Part shown: one piece after another, positions 43,548 to 53,077 of the stretch
Position numbering within the stretch: position 1 is the first letter of the stretch
Layout: every line of letters begins with the position of its first letter
Notes under the pieces: generated by a model
Databases searched by the model: none
Seen by the model: the letters and a program-made list of their open reading frames with translations, nothing else
Told to the model about the DNA's origin: nothing
Program-made: the position numbers and the translations under genes
Source of the DNA: Amycolatopsis jejuensis
GTDB taxonomy: Bacteria > Actinomycetota > Actinomycetes > Mycobacteriales > Pseudonocardiaceae
DNA length: 64,000 bases
Direction: 5' to 3'
Assembly (NCBI RefSeq): GCF_000717335.1
Contig: NZ_JNYZ01000041.1
Location: forward strand, 31,585 to 95,584

Positions 43548-44315
43548 ATGGTGCAGCGTTTCGAAGGCCGCGTCGCGGTGATCACCGGCGGGGCGAGCGG
43601 GATCGGCCTCGCGACGGCCAAGCGCCTGGCGAGCGAAGGCGCGAAGGTGGTGATCGGCGACGTCGCGCCGGAGCAGGGCAAGGCTGCCGCCGACACGGTG
43701 GGCGGGCTGTTCGTGCCGGTCGACGTGACCGACGCGGACCAGGTCGACGCGCTCTTCCAGACGACCGTCGACCAGTTCGGCGCGGTCGACGTCGCGTTCA
43801 ACAACGCGGGCATTTCGCCGCCCGAGGACGACTCGATCCTCACCACCGGCATCGAAGCGTGGGAGAAGGTGCAGCGGGTCAACCTCACGTCGGTGTACCT
43901 GTGCTGCAAGGCCGCGTTACCGCACATGCAGCGCCAGGGCCGCGGCTCGATCGTGAACACTGCGTCGTTCGTGGCCGTGATGGGGGCCGCGACGTCGCAG
44001 ATCTCCTACACCGCGTCGAAGGGCGGCGTGCTCGCGATGACGCGGGAGCTGGGGGTGCAGTTCGCGCGCGAGAATATCCGGGTCAACGCGCTGTGCCCGG
44101 GGCCGGTCAACACGCCGCTGCTGAAGGAGCTGTTCGCGAAGGACCCGGAGCGTGCGGCGCGGCGGCTGGTGCATGTGCCGCTCGGCCGGTTCGCCGAGCC
44201 GGAGGAGATCGCCGCCGCGGTCGCCTTCCTGGCGAGCGACGACGCCAGCTTTATCACCGCCTCGCAGTTCCTGGTGGACGGCGGCATCTCGGGCGCCTAC
44301 GTGACCCCGCTGTAA
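43548..44315 (+). CDS. short-chain dehydrogenase/reductase
   Basis: 255 residues of the classical SDR family: TGGASGIGLA (NAD(P) binding), NNAGISPPED, catalytic Ser and YTASKGG (Tyr/Lys), and C-terminal ASFITASQFLVDGG. Closest in pattern to 3-oxoacyl-ACP reductase/glucose dehydrogenase-like SDRs. Its start codon directly follows the ALDH stop, so it is the last gene of the amine operon; its substrate is unknown. Confidence 0.9.
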   Translation: MVQRFEGRVAVITGGASGIGLATAKRLASEGAKVVIGDVAPEQGKAAADTVGGLFVPVDVTDADQVDALFQTTVDQFGAVDVAFNNAGISPPEDDSILTTGIEAWEKVQRVNLTSVYLCCKAALPHMQRQGRGSIVNTASFVAVMGAATSQISYTASKGGVLAMTRELGVQFARENIRVNALCPGPVNTPLLKELFAKDPERAARRLVHVPLGRFAEPEEIAAAVAFLASDDASFITASQFLVDGGISGAYVTPL

Positions 44316-44337
44316 CGCTCAGCTGCTACGCGAGATG

Positions 44338-44429
44338 CGAGATCGCGCCGGTTTCTGGACTGAGCGATTTCGACGGCCCCCCAGGCCGGCGAAATCGGGA
44401 AGGAAGAAACCGGCTCCCCGGCGATCTCG
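44338..44429. terminator. nested inverted repeat after the SDR operon
   Basis: Three stacked arm pairs: CGAGATCGC/GCGATCTCG (outer), GCCGGTTTCT/AGAAACCGGC and CGATTTCG/CGAAATCG (inner). It separates the amine operon from the glycine operon and could form a long branched hairpin. Confidence 0.7.
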
Positions 44430-44542
44430 CCGCCTCGGCGGAGCCGAGGCCATCAACACAGTAGACTGACGCGCGAAGCGGCAGGTACAGTGGCCGCCAC
44501 CACAGCAGTGTCCACAATCGCATATTGGGCCGTTCGAGCCGG

Positions 44543-44725
44543 AGCGGGAGAGTCCCATGACGTCAATGGGACACCGAAGGAGCAAACTCCCCGGAATCTC
44601 TCAGGTATCCACTACCGCTTGCGGCGAGGCCACTCTGGAAAGCAGGCGCACCCGCGCCTCACCCAAGGTGAAAGCCGTGCTGAGCGCGCGGTGAAACTCT
44701 CAGGTGCCCATGACAGAGGGGGAGT
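44543..44725 (+). ncRNA. tandem glycine riboswitch upstream of gcvP
   Basis: Two glycine aptamers in a row. Aptamer 1 (from about 44543) has AGCGGGAGAGTCC, CACCGAAGGAGCAA and GGAATCTCTCAGG; after CACTCTGGAAAGC a linker leads into aptamer 2 with CACCCAAGGTGAAAGCC and GGTGAAACTCTCAGGTGCCC, then ACAGAGGGGGAG. This is the consensus of the gcvT-type glycine riboswitch. It should switch the gcvP-sdaA operon on when glycine is high. The expression platform would lie between 44725 and the start codon, where GAGGAG is found. Confidence 0.93.
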
Positions 44726-44769
44726 TCCCAGTGCACCGCCGCGCCCGGTGCCCGTCCTGAGGAGCTCCC

Positions 44770-47601
44770 ATCACCTCCACTCCCTTCGACACCCGCCACA
44801 TCGGCCCCGGCGAGGCCGAGCGGGCCAAGATGCTCGCCGAATGCGGTTACGGAAGCATGGACGCCCTCCTGGAAGCGGCGGTGCCCACTGCCATCCGGAT
44901 GACTGGCGACCTCGCTCTGCCCGCTCCCGCGTCCGAGGAGGACGCCACCGCCGAACTGCGGGCCCTCGCCGCACGCAACCGGCCGATGACGCAAATGATC
45001 GGGCTCGGCTACTCCGACACGGTCACGCCGGGCGTGATCCGCCGCAACGTGCTGGAGAACCCCGCCTGGTACACCGCGTACACGCCGTATCAGCCGGAGA
45101 TCTCGCAGGGCCGGCTCGAAGCGCTGCTGAACTTCCAGACCGCGGTCTCCGATCTCACCGGCCTGGCCATCGCCAACGCCTCGATGCTCGACGAGTCCAC
45201 CGCCGCCGCCGAGGCGATGACGCTGATGCGCCGGGCGTCGAAGACGAAGTCCAATGTGGTCGTGCTCGACGCAGAATGCCTGCCGCAGACCATCGAGGTC
45301 GTACGGACTCGTGCTGCCGGCCTCGGCATCGACGTGCAGGTGCGCGACTTGCTCACCGGGCTCCCGGACGAGTTCTTCGGCGTCATCGTGCAGTACCCCG
45401 GCGCGTCCGGCGTCCTGCGTGGACGCGGCTTCTATCAGGCGGTCTCCGAAGCGGCGAAGGCCGCAGGCGCGCTGTACACGGTGGCTGCTGACCTTCTCGC
45501 ACTCACTTTGATCACCGCGCCCGGCGAGTTCGGCGCGGACGTGGCTGTCGGTTCGACGCAGCGCTTCGGCGTGCCGCTCGGGTACGGCGGTCCGCACGCC
45601 GGGTACATGGCCGTGCGCTCCGGGCTTGAACGTTCGATGCCAGGCCGTCTCGTGGGCGTCTCCGTGGACAGCGACGGCAACATGGCGTACCGGCTTGCGC
45701 TGCAGACGCGTGAGCAGCACATCCGCCGCGAGAAGGCGACGTCCAACATCTGTACCGCGCAGGTGCTCCCTGCCGTGCTCGCTGCGATGTACGCGGTCTA
45801 CCACGGCCCTGAAGGACTGAAGACGATCGCGACGCGCGTTCACGGGCTCGCTGCCGGCTTCGCAAACGCCTTGCGCGCAGGTGGGGTCGAGGTCGTGCAC
45901 GAGACGTTCTTCGACACTGTCGTCGCGAAGGTGCCCGGCCGCGCCGCTGCAGTACACGCGGCTGCGCGTGAGGCTGGGATCAACCTCGGGCAGATCGACG
46001 ACGACCACGTGCGCGTTGCGTGCGATGAGGTCACGCGTCCCGACACCGTCGCAAAGGTGCTTCGCGCCTTCGGCGTCGACAGTGGCTGGGAAGCCGCGAA
46101 GGCGCTTCCGACCGGCCTTGTTCGTGAGAGCGGCTACCTGACGCACGAGGTGTTCAGCACGCACCGGTCGGAGACGTCCATGCTGCGGTACCTGCGCGGC
46201 TTGTCCGACCAGGACTTCGCGCTCGACCGCGGGATGATCCCGCTCGGCTCGTGCACGATGAAGCTCAACGCCACCAGCGAGATGGGGCCGATCAGCTGGC
46301 GCGAGTTCGCCGGCATCCACCCGTTCGCGCCCGCCGGGGACGCCGAGGGGTACCACGAGCTGGTCCGGCAGCTGGCCGGCTGGCTGACCGAGGTCACCGG
46401 CTACGACCAGGTGTCGCTGCAGCCGAACGCGGGCAGCCAGGGCGAGCTGGCCGGGCTGCTGGCCATCCGCAGTTACCACCAGGCGAACGGGCAGCCCGAG
46501 CGCGACGTGTGCCTGATCCCGTCGTCCGCGCACGGCACCAATGCCGCGTCCGCGGTGCTGGCCGGCATGCGCGTGGTCGTGGTGAAGTGCACCGACGGCG
46601 GCGACATCGACCTGGCCGATCTGCAGTCCAAAGTGGACCAGCACTGCGACACCCTCGCCGCGGCGATGGTCACGTACCCGTCCACGCACGGCGTGTACGA
46701 GCACGGTATCGAGCGGCTCGCCAAGATCGTGCACGACGGCGGCGGCCAGGTGTACGTCGACGGCGCGAACCTCAATGCGTTGCTGGGACTGGCAAAGCCG
46801 GGTGAGTTCGGCGGCGACGTCTCGCATCTGAACCTGCACAAGACGTTCTGCATCCCGCACGGCGGTGGAGGCCCGGGCGTCGGTCCGGTTGCGGTGCGCG
46901 AGCACCTCGCGCCGTACCTGCCGAACCACCCGCTCCTTGCGCAGGCCGGACCGGATACCGGCGTCGGACCGATCAGCGGCGCGCCGTACGGCTCGGCGTC
47001 GATCCTGCCGATCTCGTGGGCCTACGTGCGGATGATGGGTGCGTCCGGGCTCACCGAGGCCACCAAGGTCGCGGTGCTCGCCGCGAACTACGTCGCGTCC
47101 CGGCTCGGGCCGCACTACCCGGTGCTCTACACCGGGCAGGACGGCCTGGTCGCGCACGAATGCATCCTCGACCTGCGCGGGATCACCAAGGACACCGGCG
47201 TCACTGTCGACGACGTCGCGAAGCGGCTCATCGACTACGGCTTCCACGCGCCGACCATGTCGTTCCCGGTCGCGGGCACGCTCATGGTGGAGCCCACCGA
47301 GAGCGAGGACCTGGCCGAGATCGACCGGTTCTGCGCGGCGATGATCGCCATCCGGCACGAGATCGACGAGGTCACCGCAGGCCGGTGGACCGCCGAGACG
47401 AGCCCGCTGCGCGCCGCGCCGCACACCGCCGCGTCGCTGACGGGCGAGTGGACCGCCGACTACGACCGCGAGCTGGCGGTGTACCCGGTCGGCGTGTCAC
47501 GCAAGACCAAGTACTGGCCGCCGGTGCGCCGCATCGACGGCGCCCGCGGCGACCGCAACCTCGTCTGCTCCTGCCCGCCCCTCGACGCTTACGACTCGTG
47601 A
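44770..47601 (+). CDS. gcvP: glycine dehydrogenase (decarboxylating), apparent ATC start
   Basis: The P protein of the glycine cleavage system; 943 residues with PLP lysine in [18 protein letters not shown] (about 690), [16 protein letters not shown] at the N-terminus and [28 protein letters not shown] typical of the family. The conserved N-terminus is in frame back to 44761, with an in-frame TGA at 44758. No ATG, GTG, TTG or CTG exists before ATG 44830, which would cut off the DTRHIGP motif. ATC at 44770 stands 5 bp after GAGGAG and gives the standard start [13 protein letters not shown]. Either ATC is the real start or this is a base change of an ATG. Confidence 0.9.
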   Translation: MTSTPFDTRHIGPGEAERAKMLAECGYGSMDALLEAAVPTAIRMTGDLALPAPASEEDATAELRALAARNRPMTQMIGLGYSDTVTPGVIRRNVLENPAWYTAYTPYQPEISQGRLEALLNFQTAVSDLTGLAIANASMLDESTAAAEAMTLMRRASKTKSNVVVLDAECLPQTIEVVRTRAAGLGIDVQVRDLLTGLPDEFFGVIVQYPGASGVLRGRGFYQAVSEAAKAAGALYTVAADLLALTLITAPGEFGADVAVGSTQRFGVPLGYGGPHAGYMAVRSGLERSMPGRLVGVSVDSDGNMAYRLALQTREQHIRREKATSNICTAQVLPAVLAAMYAVYHGPEGLKTIATRVHGLAAGFANALRAGGVEVVHETFFDTVVAKVPGRAAAVHAAAREAGINLGQIDDDHVRVACDEVTRPDTVAKVLRAFGVDSGWEAAKALPTGLVRESGYLTHEVFSTHRSETSMLRYLRGLSDQDFALDRGMIPLGSCTMKLNATSEMGPISWREFAGIHPFAPAGDAEGYHELVRQLAGWLTEVTGYDQVSLQPNAGSQGELAGLLAIRSYHQANGQPERDVCLIPSSAHGTNAASAVLAGMRVVVVKCTDGGDIDLADLQSKVDQHCDTLAAAMVTYPSTHGVYEHGIERLAKIVHDGGGQVYVDGANLNALLGLAKPGEFGGDVSHLNLHKTFCIPHGGGGPGVGPVAVREHLAPYLPNHPLLAQAGPDTGVGPISGAPYGSASILPISWAYVRMMGASGLTEATKVAVLAANYVASRLGPHYPVLYTGQDGLVAHECILDLRGITKDTGVTVDDVAKRLIDYGFHAPTMSFPVAGTLMVEPTESEDLAEIDRFCAAMIAIRHEIDEVTAGRWTAETSPLRAAPHTAASLTGEWTADYDRELAVYPVGVSRKTKYWPPVRRIDGARGDRNLVCSCPPLDAYDS

Positions 47602-47639
47602 GTGTTTATGCCGGTTAGAACCGGCATAAACACTCACGA
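47596..47639. repeat. perfect 21-bp inverted repeat between gcvP and gcvT
   Basis: Arms TCGTGAGTGTTTATGCCGGTT and complement, 2-base loop, spanning the gcvP stop codon. AT-rich relative to surroundings and without a following U-tract. Confidence 0.85.
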
Positions 47640-47654
47640 CGACGAAAGGCCCCC

Positions 47655-48743
47655 ATGTCTGCAACCCCCTTGCACGAGGTCCATCAGGCCCTCGGTGCGC
47701 TGTTCACCGATTTCGCCGGCTGGTCGATGCCGGTGCGCTACACCAGCGAGCTGGCCGAGCACAAGGCTGTCCGCGAGGCGGCCGGGCTCTTCGATCTGTC
47801 GCATATGGCCGAGATCCACGTCCGCGGCGCGCAGGCCGCCGACGTGCTCGACTACGCGCTGGTCGGCAACCTGTCCGGCGTGAAACCGGGTCGTGCCCGC
47901 TACACGATGATCTGCGACGCTGACGGCGGCGTCCTCGACGACCTGGTCGTCTACCGGCTCGCCGACGAGGAGTACCTGGTGGTGGCCAATGCGGGCAACG
48001 CCGGCGTGGTCGCTGACGCGCTCGCCGAGCGGGTCGCCGGGTTCGATGCGGTCGTGGACAACCGGTCCGAGAGCACCGCGCTGATCGCGGTCCAGGGCCC
48101 GAAGGCGGTCGACGTGCTCGCCTCGGTGACCGATGCGGACCTCGGCGCGCTCAAGTACTACGCGAGCGTGCCGGCCGTGGTGAAGGGGCACGACGTGCTC
48201 CTGGCCCGCACCGGGTACACCGGTGAGGACGGCTTCGAGCTTTTCGTACCCGCGGCTGAAGCCACCGCATTGTGGCGGCTCCTCGCCGAGGCGGGGGAGC
48301 CGCACGGGCTCGTCCCATGTGGACTCGCGTGCCGCGACACCCTGCGGCTCGAGGCCGGAATGCCGTTGTACGGCAACGAACTCAGCCGCGAGCTGACCCC
48401 CTTCGCGGCCGGCCTCGGCCGCGTGGTGAAGTTCGAGAAGCCGGGTGACTTCGTGGGCCGGGCGGCGCTCGAGGAGCTCGCGAAGGCCGACGTTCCGCGC
48501 GTGCGGGTCGGTCTCCGCGGCGCCGGCCGCCGCGCCCCACGGCACGGGTACGCCGTGCTGTCCGGCGAGGCCACCATCGGGGAAGTCACCAGCGGCGCGC
48601 TGTCGCCGACGCTGGGTTATCCGATTGCCATGGCGTATGTAGATCGGGAGCACGCCGAGCCCGGTACCGCGCTGTCCGTCGACATCCGGGGCCGCATCGA
48701 GCCGGTCGAGGTCGTCGCCCTGCCCTTCTACTCCCGAGCCTGA
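47655..48743 (+). CDS. gcvT: aminomethyltransferase (T protein)
   Basis: 362 residues. It transfers the C1 unit from H protein to tetrahydrofolate. Recognisable by LFTDFAGWSMPVRY, GLFDLSHMAEIHVRG, LARTGYTGEDGFELF (about 185) and GEVTSGALSPTLGYPIAMAYV. The ATG at 47655 is preceded by GAAAGG. It lies 53 bp after gcvP, with the inverted repeat between. Confidence 0.95.
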   Translation: MSATPLHEVHQALGALFTDFAGWSMPVRYTSELAEHKAVREAAGLFDLSHMAEIHVRGAQAADVLDYALVGNLSGVKPGRARYTMICDADGGVLDDLVVYRLADEEYLVVANAGNAGVVADALAERVAGFDAVVDNRSESTALIAVQGPKAVDVLASVTDADLGALKYYASVPAVVKGHDVLLARTGYTGEDGFELFVPAAEATALWRLLAEAGEPHGLVPCGLACRDTLRLEAGMPLYGNELSRELTPFAAGLGRVVKFEKPGDFVGRAALEELAKADVPRVRVGLRGAGRRAPRHGYAVLSGEATIGEVTSGALSPTLGYPIAMAYVDREHAEPGTALSVDIRGRIEPVEVVALPFYSRA

Positions 48744-48756
48744 AAAGGACCCAGTT

Positions 48757-49134
48757 GTGAGCATTCCCGCGAACCTGTCCTACACGAAGGAACACGAGTG
48801 GCTGTCGCTGGAGGACGGCGTGGCGACGGTGGGCATCACCGCGTTCGCCGCCGGCTCGCTCGGCGACATCGTGTTCGTGCAGCTGCCCTCGGCCGGTGAC
48901 CAGGTCACCACCGGCGAGGTGTTCGGCGAGGTCGAGTCCACGAAATCGGTCAGCGAGCTGTACTCGCCGGTGAGCGGCGAGGTGGTGGCCGTGAACGAGA
49001 CCACATCCGACACCCCCGAGATCATCAACTCCGACCCGTACACCGAAGGATGGCTCGTGAAGGTGCGGCTCACGGGCGACGTCCCGGAGCTGCTCGACGC
49101 CGCCGCGTACGCCGAGCTGACCCAGGAGAGCTGA
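48757..49134 (+). CDS. gcvH: glycine cleavage system H protein
   Basis: 125 residues: [32 protein letters not shown] and the lipoylation site [18 protein letters not shown] with Lys63. It carries the aminomethyl intermediate between P, T and L proteins and must be lipoylated. GTG 48757; the TGATG overlap couples it to glyA. Confidence 0.96.
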   Translation: MSIPANLSYTKEHEWLSLEDGVATVGITAFAAGSLGDIVFVQLPSAGDQVTTGEVFGEVESTKSVSELYSPVSGEVVAVNETTSDTPEIINSDPYTEGWLVKVRLTGDVPELLDAAAYAELTQES

Positions 49135-50411
49135 TGGCTGCCCCGTTCGATGCCCCCCTGTCCGAAGTGGACCCCGAGGTCGCCGTCGCGGTGGCCGCGG
49201 AGCTGGACCGCCAGCAGTCGACACTCGAGATGATCGCCTCCGAGAACTTCGCGCCGGTCGGTGTGCTCGAGGCGCAGGGCTCGGTACTCACCAACAAATA
49301 CGCCGAGGGCTACCCGGGCCGCCGCTACTACGGCGGCTGTGAGCACGTCGACGTCGTCGAGCAGCTAGCGATCGACCGGGCGAAGGCGCTCTTCGGTGCG
49401 GACCACGTGAACGTGCAGCCGCATTCGGGTGCGCAGGCCAATGCGGCGGCGATGGTCGCGGTGCTGAAGCCGGGCGACACGATCCTCGGCCTCGACCTCG
49501 CGCACGGCGGGCACCTCACGCACGGAATGAAGATCAACTTCTCCGGCAAGCTGTACAACGTGGTCGCCTACCATGTCGACAAAGAGACCGGAATTGTCGA
49601 CGTTGCCGAGATCGAGCGGCTGGCGGTGGAGCACCAGCCGAAGCTGATCGTGGCCGGCTGGTCGGCGTACCCGCGGCAGCTCGATTTCGCCGAGTTCCGC
49701 CGGATCGCGGACCTGGTGGGCGCTCGCCTGATGGTCGACATGGCGCACTTCGCCGGGCTGGTGGCCGCCGGGCTGCACCCGTCGCCGGTGCCGCACGCGG
49801 ACATCGTCACCACCACCACGCACAAGACCCTCGGCGGCCCGCGCGGCGGCCTGATCCTGTGCCGCGAGGAGCTGGCGAAGAAGATCAACTCGGCGGTGTT
49901 CCCGGGTCAGCAGGGCGGTCCGCTGGAGCACGTGATCGCGGCGAAGGCGGTCGCGCTGAAGTTCGCCGCTAGCGACGGGTTCCGCGAACGCCAGGAGCGC
50001 ACGCTGGCCGGCGCGAAGATCCTGGCCGACCGGCTGACGCGCAGCGACTGCGCGGAGGCGGGCGTCCGCGTGCTCACCGGCGGCACCGACGTGCACCTCG
50101 TGCTCGTCGACCTGGTCAACTCCCAGCTCAACGGCCAGGAGGCGGAGGACCGGCTGCACTCGGTCGGGATCACGGTGAACCGCAACGCGGTGCCGTTCGA
50201 CCCGCGGCCGCCGATGGTCACGTCGGGCCTGCGGATCGGCACCCCGGCGCTGGCCACGCGTGGATTCGGCGCCGACGACTTCACCGAGGTCGCGGACATC
50301 ATCGCGGAAACGCTGAAACCGGACTTCGACGAATCCGTGCAGCAGGAACTGCGCGGCCGGGTCGAACTGCTGGCCAAGAAGCACCCGCTGTACGCGGACC
50401 TGAGCCGATGA
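49134..50411 (+). CDS. glyA: serine hydroxymethyltransferase
   Basis: 425 residues. It interconverts glycine and serine using 5,10-methylene-[48 protein letters not shown] and the PLP site [14 protein letters not shown] (Lys about 230) are diagnostic. It starts within the gcvH stop and ends with an ATGA overlap with the lipA-like gene. Confidence 0.97.
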   Translation: MAAPFDAPLSEVDPEVAVAVAAELDRQQSTLEMIASENFAPVGVLEAQGSVLTNKYAEGYPGRRYYGGCEHVDVVEQLAIDRAKALFGADHVNVQPHSGAQANAAAMVAVLKPGDTILGLDLAHGGHLTHGMKINFSGKLYNVVAYHVDKETGIVDVAEIERLAVEHQPKLIVAGWSAYPRQLDFAEFRRIADLVGARLMVDMAHFAGLVAAGLHPSPVPHADIVTTTTHKTLGGPRGGLILCREELAKKINSAVFPGQQGGPLEHVIAAKAVALKFAASDGFRERQERTLAGAKILADRLTRSDCAEAGVRVLTGGTDVHLVLVDLVNSQLNGQEAEDRLHSVGITVNRNAVPFDPRPPMVTSGLRIGTPALATRGFGADDFTEVADIIAETLKPDFDESVQQELRGRVELLAKKHPLYADLSR

Positions 50412-51142
50412 CCGCTGCGCCGGAGGGGCGGAAGCTGTTGCGGCTTGAGGTGCGTAACAGTGAGACGCCGATTGAGAAGAAGCCGTCGTGGATCAAGACG
50501 CGGGTGCGGATGGGTCCGGAGTTCACGGGCGGAGCCTGGTTGTACGCCGAGACCGTCCGGCAGATCCACGCCTTGAACCCCGGTACCGGTGTCGAGTTGC
50601 TGATCCCGGACTTCAACGCGGAGCCGGAGCAGTTGGGTGAGGTGTTCGGGTCGGGGCCGGAGGTGCTGGCGCATAACGTGGAGACGGTGCCGCGGATTTT
50701 CAAGCGGATCCGCCCCGGGTTCCGCTACGCCCGCTCCCTGGAAGTCCTGACCCGGGCCCGCGAGGCCGGTTTGGTGACGAAGTCGAACCTGATCCTCGGC
50801 ATGGGCGAAACCCCGGACGAGGTCACGGCGGCGTTGCGGGACCTGTTTGATGCGGGTTGTGAGATCGTCACGATCACCCAGTACCTGCGGCCCTCGCCCC
50901 GGCATCACCCGGTGGACCGGTGGGTCAAGCCGGAGGAATTCGTCACGCACGCCTCGACCGCGGAGGAGATCGGGTTCCCGGGTGTGATGGCCGGGCCGTT
51001 GGTGCGCTCGTCGTACCGCGCGGGCCGCCTGTACGCCCAGACCAAAGCCCATCGGGGCGAGGAACTGCCGGACAACCTGGCCCACCTCACCGCCGAAGGA
51101 CCCGCCGCCCAAGAAGCCAGCAGCCTGCTGGCGAGGCACTAG
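50408..51142 (+). CDS. lipoyl-synthase-like protein lacking both Fe-S motifs (internal deletion)
   Basis: 244 residues that follow actinobacterial LipA closely at both ends: [20 protein letters not shown] and [14 protein letters not shown] at the start, then from residue 41 [20 protein letters not shown] through [15 protein letters not shown]. The roughly 90 residues normally in between, which hold the auxiliary-cluster CX4CX5C and the radical-SAM CX3CX2C motifs, are missing; the join is at about 50527/50528 and is in frame. Only one cysteine remains (DAGCEI). It therefore cannot be a lipoyl synthase of the known kind. The ATGA overlap with glyA is intact. It is a deleted pseudogene, a repurposed protein or an assembly collapse. 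Confidence 0.85.
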   Translation: MTAAPEGRKLLRLEVRNSETPIEKKPSWIKTRVRMGPEFTGGAWLYAETVRQIHALNPGTGVELLIPDFNAEPEQLGEVFGSGPEVLAHNVETVPRIFKRIRPGFRYARSLEVLTRAREAGLVTKSNLILGMGETPDEVTAALRDLFDAGCEIVTITQYLRPSPRHHPVDRWVKPEEFVTHASTAEEIGFPGVMAGPLVRSSYRAGRLYAQTKAHRGEELPDNLAHLTAEGPAAQEASSLLARH

Positions 51143-51157
51143 AGAAGGGGCAGATCA

Positions 51158-52531
51158 ATGGCGATCAGCGTCTTCGACCTGTTTTCGATCGGCATCGGGC
51201 CGTCCAGCTCGCACACGGTCGGCCCGATGCGTGCGGCCAAGACCTTTGTGGACGGTCTGGTCGAGGACGCAGTGCTGGACCGGGTCGCGAGAGTGGAGGC
51301 CGAGCTGTTCGGCTCCCTCGGCGCGACCGGGTTCGGCCACGGCAGTGACAAGGCCGTGCTGCTCGGGCTTTCCGGTGAGCGACCGGAGGAGATCGACACC
51401 GATACGGTCCCGGCCAAGGTCGCGGCGATCCGGGAGTCCGGGCGGCTGTCCGTCGGTGGTACGCATGAGGTGGCCTTCGTCGAGGACACCGATCTCACCA
51501 TGCACCGCCGTAAATCGCTGCCTGCGCATCCCAATGGGATGGTCTTCCGCGCCTTCGCCGAGGATGGCGCGCTGCTGCGGGAACGTACGTACTACTCGGT
51601 GGGCGGCGGGTTCGTGCGCGACGAGTCGTACGAGACCGACACCGTATTCGTCGAGGATTCCACGCCGGTGCCGTATCCGTTCCGCACTGGCGAGGACTTG
51701 CTCAAGCATTGTGCGGACACGGGCCTGCCGGTGAGCGAGATCATGCTGCGCAACGAGCTTTCGTGGCGCACTCGCGAGGAGATTCGCTCTGGTTTGCTGC
51801 AGATCTGGCAGGTAATGGCTGAATGCGTGCGCAATGGGTGTACGCACGAGGGTGTGCTGCCGGGTGGCCTGAAGGTGCCACGTCGGGCGAAGTCGTTGCA
51901 CGAAAAGCTGTGTGCTGAAGATGGTGTCGACGATCCGTTGTACGCCATGGATTGGGTCAGCCTGTACGCGCTGGCTGTGAATGAGGAGAATGCTGCTGGC
52001 GGCCGGGTGGTCACTGCTCCGACTAATGGCGCGGCTGGGATCATTCCTGCGGTTTTGCATTATTACCAGCGATTTGTGCGCGGTGCTTCGGATGACGGGA
52101 TTGTCACGTTCCTGCTGACTGCTGGTGCCATCGGGTCGATCTTGAAGCAGACCGGGTCGATTTCGGGTGCTGAGGTTGGGTGCCAGGGAGAGGTGGGTTC
52201 GGCGTCGGCAATGGCGGCGGCTGGGCTTACTGAGGTGCTCGGTGGTTCGTGCCGTCAGGTGGAGAATGCGGCTGAGATCGGGGTCGAGCACCATCTCGGT
52301 CTTACTTGCGATCCTGTCGGCGGGCTGGTGCAGATCCCTTGTATCGAGCGGAATGCAGTGGGCGCGTCGAAGGCGATCCACGCGGCCCGGATGGCTCTGC
52401 GGGGGGACGGGAGCCATGTGGTGACGTTGGACAAGGCGATCAAGACCATGCGCGAGACCGGTGCGGATATGTCGGTGAAGTACAAGGAAACTGCTCGTGG
52501 GGGGCTTGCGGTTAACGTCATTGAGTGTTGA
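51158..52531 (+). CDS. sdaA: L-serine ammonia-lyase, iron-sulfur type
   Basis: 457 residues, single-chain alpha/beta type: [56 protein letters not shown] and [20 protein letters not shown] with the cluster cysteines. The chain ends in NVIEC; a C-terminal cysteine can cap the [4Fe-4S] site in this family. It deaminates serine to pyruvate and sits at the end of the glycine operon, 15 bp after the lipA-like gene. Confidence 0.95.
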   Translation: MAISVFDLFSIGIGPSSSHTVGPMRAAKTFVDGLVEDAVLDRVARVEAELFGSLGATGFGHGSDKAVLLGLSGERPEEIDTDTVPAKVAAIRESGRLSVGGTHEVAFVEDTDLTMHRRKSLPAHPNGMVFRAFAEDGALLRERTYYSVGGGFVRDESYETDTVFVEDSTPVPYPFRTGEDLLKHCADTGLPVSEIMLRNELSWRTREEIRSGLLQIWQVMAECVRNGCTHEGVLPGGLKVPRRAKSLHEKLCAEDGVDDPLYAMDWVSLYALAVNEENAAGGRVVTAPTNGAAGIIPAVLHYYQRFVRGASDDGIVTFLLTAGAIGSILKQTGSISGAEVGCQGEVGSASAMAAAGLTEVLGGSCRQVENAAEIGVEHHLGLTCDPVGGLVQIPCIERNAVGASKAIHAARMALRGDGSHVVTLDKAIKTMRETGADMSVKYKETARGGLAVNVIEC

Positions 52532-52566
52532 CTTTGGGGGCACCCCGAAGCCGGAATTGAGTGACT

Positions 52567-52625
52567 ACGTGCGGAGGGTGGTTGTCAAGGCGGGAAAGAT
52601 GCCTTGACAAGCACCCTCCGCACGT
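52567..52625. terminator. 25-bp inverted repeat after sdaA
   Basis: Arms ACGTGCGGAGGGTG-TTGTCAAGGC (52567-52591, one mismatch at position 15) and complement 52601-52625 with a 9-base loop, 35 bp past the sdaA stop. Just before it lies the GGCACCCCGAAGCCGGAATT block shared with 4.74 kb. Confidence 0.8.
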
Positions 52626-52703
52626 GTGGGGCTTCGGATCGGGGTGCAGGGAGGGGGCTGGGTGCCCGGTCCCGGTGGGGTTCGGGTGTGCGGCTTGGGT
52701 GGG

Positions 52704-52910
52704 TGGCTGTGAAGGGAACCTTCACGGAATGTTGAGCTGTCACGATTCCCTTGAGTGCCCTGATTCCGTGAAGGCCACCTTCACAGAATGTAGGTCCGTG
52801 AAGGGAACCTTGAGGGAATTGGGTTCCGTGAGGGTTCCCTTCACGGAAGGTAAGTCTGTGAAGGGAACCATGAGGGAATTGGATTCCGTGAAGGTTCCCT
52901 TCACAGCGTT
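52704..52910. repeat. 30-bp tandem array of the GTGAAGGGAACC repeat
   Basis: Copies of GTGAAGG(GA/TT/CC)ACC-type units start at 52709, about 52738, 52768, 52798, 52828, 52858 and 52888; the last five are exactly 30 bp apart. Each unit is itself palindromic (GTGAAGG...CCTTCAC). The stop codon of the 58-residue minus-strand gene lies in the last unit. With the hairpin it fills the 369-bp gap 52532-52900; no other gene is seen there. Confidence 0.88.
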
Positions 52911-53077
52911 TCCGGGCGGGGTGGTGGGGTGGCCAGGCGCAGGCCGAGTTCCATGAGCCACCAGCCGAATCGCTGCCGTGCCGGGGTGCGGTGGACGGCA
53001 GCGCACGGACGCGGGGCGGCAGTGGCGAGCAAATCCTCCTGTCTGGCGGAGGCGAGCGCGGCCAGGAACGGGTCCAT
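52901..53077 (-). CDS. 58-residue protein behind the ArsR-type gene
   Basis: MDPFLAALASARQEDLLATA followed by a basic segment (HRTPARQRFGWWLMELGLRL). The start shares one base with the stop of the upstream regulator gene (TGATG), so it is translationally coupled. It has an amphipathic C-terminal part (WWLMELGLRLA) that could contact a membrane. The end of the gene runs into the 30-bp repeat array. No family is recognised. Confidence 0.6.
   Translation of the reverse strand: MDPFLAALASARQEDLLATAAPRPCAAVHRTPARQRFGWWLMELGLRLATPPPRPETL

Noticed and set aside
52704..52910. CRISPR-like appearance of the 30-bp phased units
   Set aside because: Units directly abut without spacers, differ from each other, and no cas genes are present in the window.
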